From Candidatus Opimibacter iunctus (GTDB lineage: Bacteria; Bacteroidota; Bacteroidia; Chitinophagales; Saprospiraceae): a stretch of DNA of 64,000 nt. This document shows positions 62,225 through 64,000 of the stretch, piece after piece; within the stretch, counting starts at the first letter, position 1, and each line of letters opens with the position of its first letter. The DNA lies in NCBI GenBank assembly GCA_016716665.1, contig JADJVH010000018.1, positions 22,364 through 86,363 on the forward strand, read 5' to 3'. A program made the position numbers and the translations under genes. Below the pieces are notes generated by a model. The model was not told where the DNA came from. It saw only the letters and a program-made list of their open reading frames with translations, and did not search any database.

Positions 62225-63941
62225 TCAATCTAACTCTTTCAGATATTCATTGTGTTTGTCTGTGTTTGTTTTTATGCTTTCGTTAATTGAAATCAGCTTT
62301 TTGTTTACTTCTATCAAGTCAATTTGCAGTTCATCTTCCGATGTGCTGACATATCTTGAAATATTCAAGTTGTAGCCATTCTTTTCAATTTCGTCCATTG
62401 ACACTCTGCGTGCATATTTCTCAATATGGTCTGGCCGGTATTGATAGGTTTCAATGATTTTCCGAATATCGTTTGGCTCTCCGTTTTCGCCTTCTCTTAG
62501 TGTGTTTTGCCTTTTGCCTTGTTTGTAATGTTCTGCTGCATTAATGAACAACACATCATCGTGTTTTTTGCATTTCTTTAAAACTAAAATTGAAACAGGA
62601 ATACCAGTCGAGTAGAATAAGTTTGAAGGCAAACCAATCACGGTGTCAATATGGTTGTCTTTTAATAGCTTTGTTCTGATGCGCTCTTCTGCTCCCCCTC
62701 TGAATAAAACACCGTGCGGTAAAATGATAGCCATTGTCCCTTCTTTACCTAAGAAGTGAAAACCATGCAATAGAAATGCAAAGTCAGCTGCTGATTTGGG
62801 TGCTAAACCATAACTTTTAAAACGGAAATCTTCTGCTAAAGTGTCGTTAGGTTCCCATCGTAAGCTAAAAGGAGGATTGGCTACAATAGCATCAAACTCT
62901 ATCTTCTTGCTTGGATTCATTTCGTTAAGCAATGACCAACTATTTTCTAAAGTGTCTCCGTGGAATATCTCAAACTCGGTGTCTTTCATACCGTGCAACA
63001 ACATATTCATTCGGGCAAGGTTGTAGGTGGTGATGTTCTTTTCCTGGCCATAAATTTTGCCTACATTACCGCCATTGTCCTTGATTCGTTTCCTCACATT
63101 GAGCAACAATGAACCCGAACCGCAAGCAAAATCCAATACTTTATCCAGCTTTTTCTTCCCAGCTTTTGGTTCTTGACTGTCTAAAGTTACAATTTCTGAT
63201 AGGATAGTAGAGATTTGCTGCGGAGTATAAAACTCACCTGCTTTTTTGCCGCTTCCCGCTGCAAACTCTCCAATCAAATACTCATAAGCATCTCCCAGCG
63301 TATCAGAGTCGGCAGAGAATTCCGCAATGCCCTCTGCAATTTTTTGAATGATGGTGCAAAGTTTCTTGTTCCTGTCAACTGATGTTTTGCCAAGTTTTTC
63401 GAATTGAAATTGATTTCGGAGAACAAACCTTGAAAAGCACTTTCAAATGATTCATTCTCGATGTATCTAAAACCCGATTCAAGTGTTACTAGGAGCTCAG
63501 GGTTTTGAGTACGGGCCATTTCGCTGATATTACTCCACAGGTGGTCAGGCTTGATGACATAATGCACCTTTCTACGCATCTGTTTTTCAATTCCTTTATG
63601 TCCTTTGGATTCTCATAATACCATTTGCCGAGTGGGGAGATAGTTACTTTTTTTGTTTTCTCTACCCCTTTCGAGCTTTCGCCTCTCCCTGAATTCTTGA
63701 GAATCCTCCTTTCAAATTCAAATTCTAAATTACTTTTCTCAGTGATGATAAACAGATTTTCTGATGGATAATCCTTTCCTAATTCTTTCTTTGCCGCTTC
63801 TTCATAGTTGCACGACAAATAACGGAGGAAAAGAAACGAAAGCATGTAATCACAGAAGTCGTCTGCATTCATGGCTCCTCGTAGTTGGTCTGCTATGTCC
63901 CAAAGTGTTTTACCGAGTTGTTGTTGGTCTTTATGTGTCAT
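62225..63941 (-). CDS. hsdM: Type I restriction-modification methyltransferase HsdM, two frameshifts
   Basis: Three frames (63941-63489, 63579-63274, 63277-62225) join into one HsdM of about 572 residues. Around 63583-63587 an A5 run should be A6, giving ELKKQMRRKVHYVIKPDHLW; near 63399-63403 another A5 should be A6, giving NFNSKKLGKTSVDRNKKL. Family motifs: QQLGKTLWDIADQLRGAMNA (HsdM_N), SGKKAGEFYTPQQISTILSE, DFACGSGSLLLNV (motif I, SAM) and DAIVANPPFSLRW (NPPF, motif IV). It methylates adenine in the recognition site with HsdS. No hsdS is visible downstream, only the DUF4268 gene; hsdR or hsdS may lie beyond the right edge. Confidence 0.9.
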
Positions 63942-63946
63942 ATCCT

Positions 63947-64000
63947 TCAGGTAGTTAGTTTAAATTCCTCAAAGTCATACTTTGCGGTAAAGTCAGTAAA
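63947..64000 (-). CDS. Partial C-terminus of a gene upstream of hsdM
   Basis: A minus-strand frame enters from the right edge and ends at TGA 63947-63949: ...FTDFTAKYDFEEFKLTT. It may be the end of another restriction-modification gene. Only 17 codons are visible, so the identification is weak. Confidence 0.3.
   Translation of the reverse strand, partial: FTDFTAKYDFEEFKLTT

Noticed and set aside
1..64000. Transposase or RAYT gene to move the palindromes
   Set aside because: None was found in the window; the mobiliser, if any, must be elsewhere.
1..64000. tRNA, rRNA or riboswitch
   Set aside because: I saw no cloverleaf-like or known RNA sequence in the intergenic regions.

Overview
The window looks like a chromosomal segment of a Bacteroidota bacterium, probably of the Saprospiria/Chitinophagia type. 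The evidence is the large number of signal-peptide and lipobox proteins, type IX secretion (T9SS) C-terminal sorting domains on the GH16, beta-helix, CBM-like and other proteins, a gliding-motility-type (CHU_C) C-terminus on an 1176-residue adhesin, a stand-alone LytTR regulator, a TPR/transmembrane/HTH regulator, and YCF48-type propellers. No tRNA, rRNA, CRISPR array, phage module or transposase was seen. Layout: 1-15.7 kb holds mostly small exported proteins and lipoproteins, a DUF2339 membrane protein, three NTF2-like proteins, a TonB-plug/von Willebrand A protein and a secreted GH16 glucanase. 16.1-21.5 kb carries katG, an SRPBCC protein and a serine hydrolase fused to a D-aminoacylase. 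21.6-25.2 kb is a more AT-rich block with a RES/Xre toxin-antitoxin pair and its operator, a class-C beta-lactamase-like hydrolase and an erythromycin-esterase-like protein. 25.6-33.3 kb is a tight six-gene minus-strand operon encoding surface proteins (two helical lipoproteins, a Tat-like alkaline-phosphatase-fold protein, a lipoprotein with a CX4CH haem-like motif, a small lipoprotein and a giant CHU_C adhesin). 33.5-49.3 kb holds DUF4256, beta-helix, LytTR, DUF1566, TPR-HTH, DUF1648, M36 metalloprotease, porin and membrane proteins. 49.4-59.8 kb is a repeat-rich zone interleaved with a YCF48 protein, an alpha/beta hydrolase, a CPBP protease, arr (rifampin ADP-ribosyltransferase), small exported proteins and a GH13 amylase. 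60.9-64 kb is an AT-rich remnant of a type I restriction-modification locus (hsdM plus a decayed DUF4268 gene). The most unusual feature is a family of perfect or near-perfect palindromes with the core GAGACGCGATTAATCGCGTC. Their outer arms differ from copy to copy yet remain complementary within each copy. They occur alone (13.1, 45.7, 47.9, 56.2 kb), in a composite cassette with a second hairpin and a conserved tail (54.5, 55.2, 57.7, 59.6 kb), and as an expanded array of half-units around one intact palindrome (49.4-49.6 kb). A second modular repeat at 55.3-55.6 kb keeps its flanks but swaps the palindrome inside. The second striking feature is that at least ten genes are broken by single-base indels, many in short homopolymers (DUF2339, an 8.6 kb membrane gene, katG, SRPBCC, RES toxin twice, M36, porin, GH13, hsdM twice, DUF4268). 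Each otherwise reads as a complete family member, so these are most simply sequencing or assembly indels rather than decay, with the DUF4268 gene the likeliest true pseudogene.
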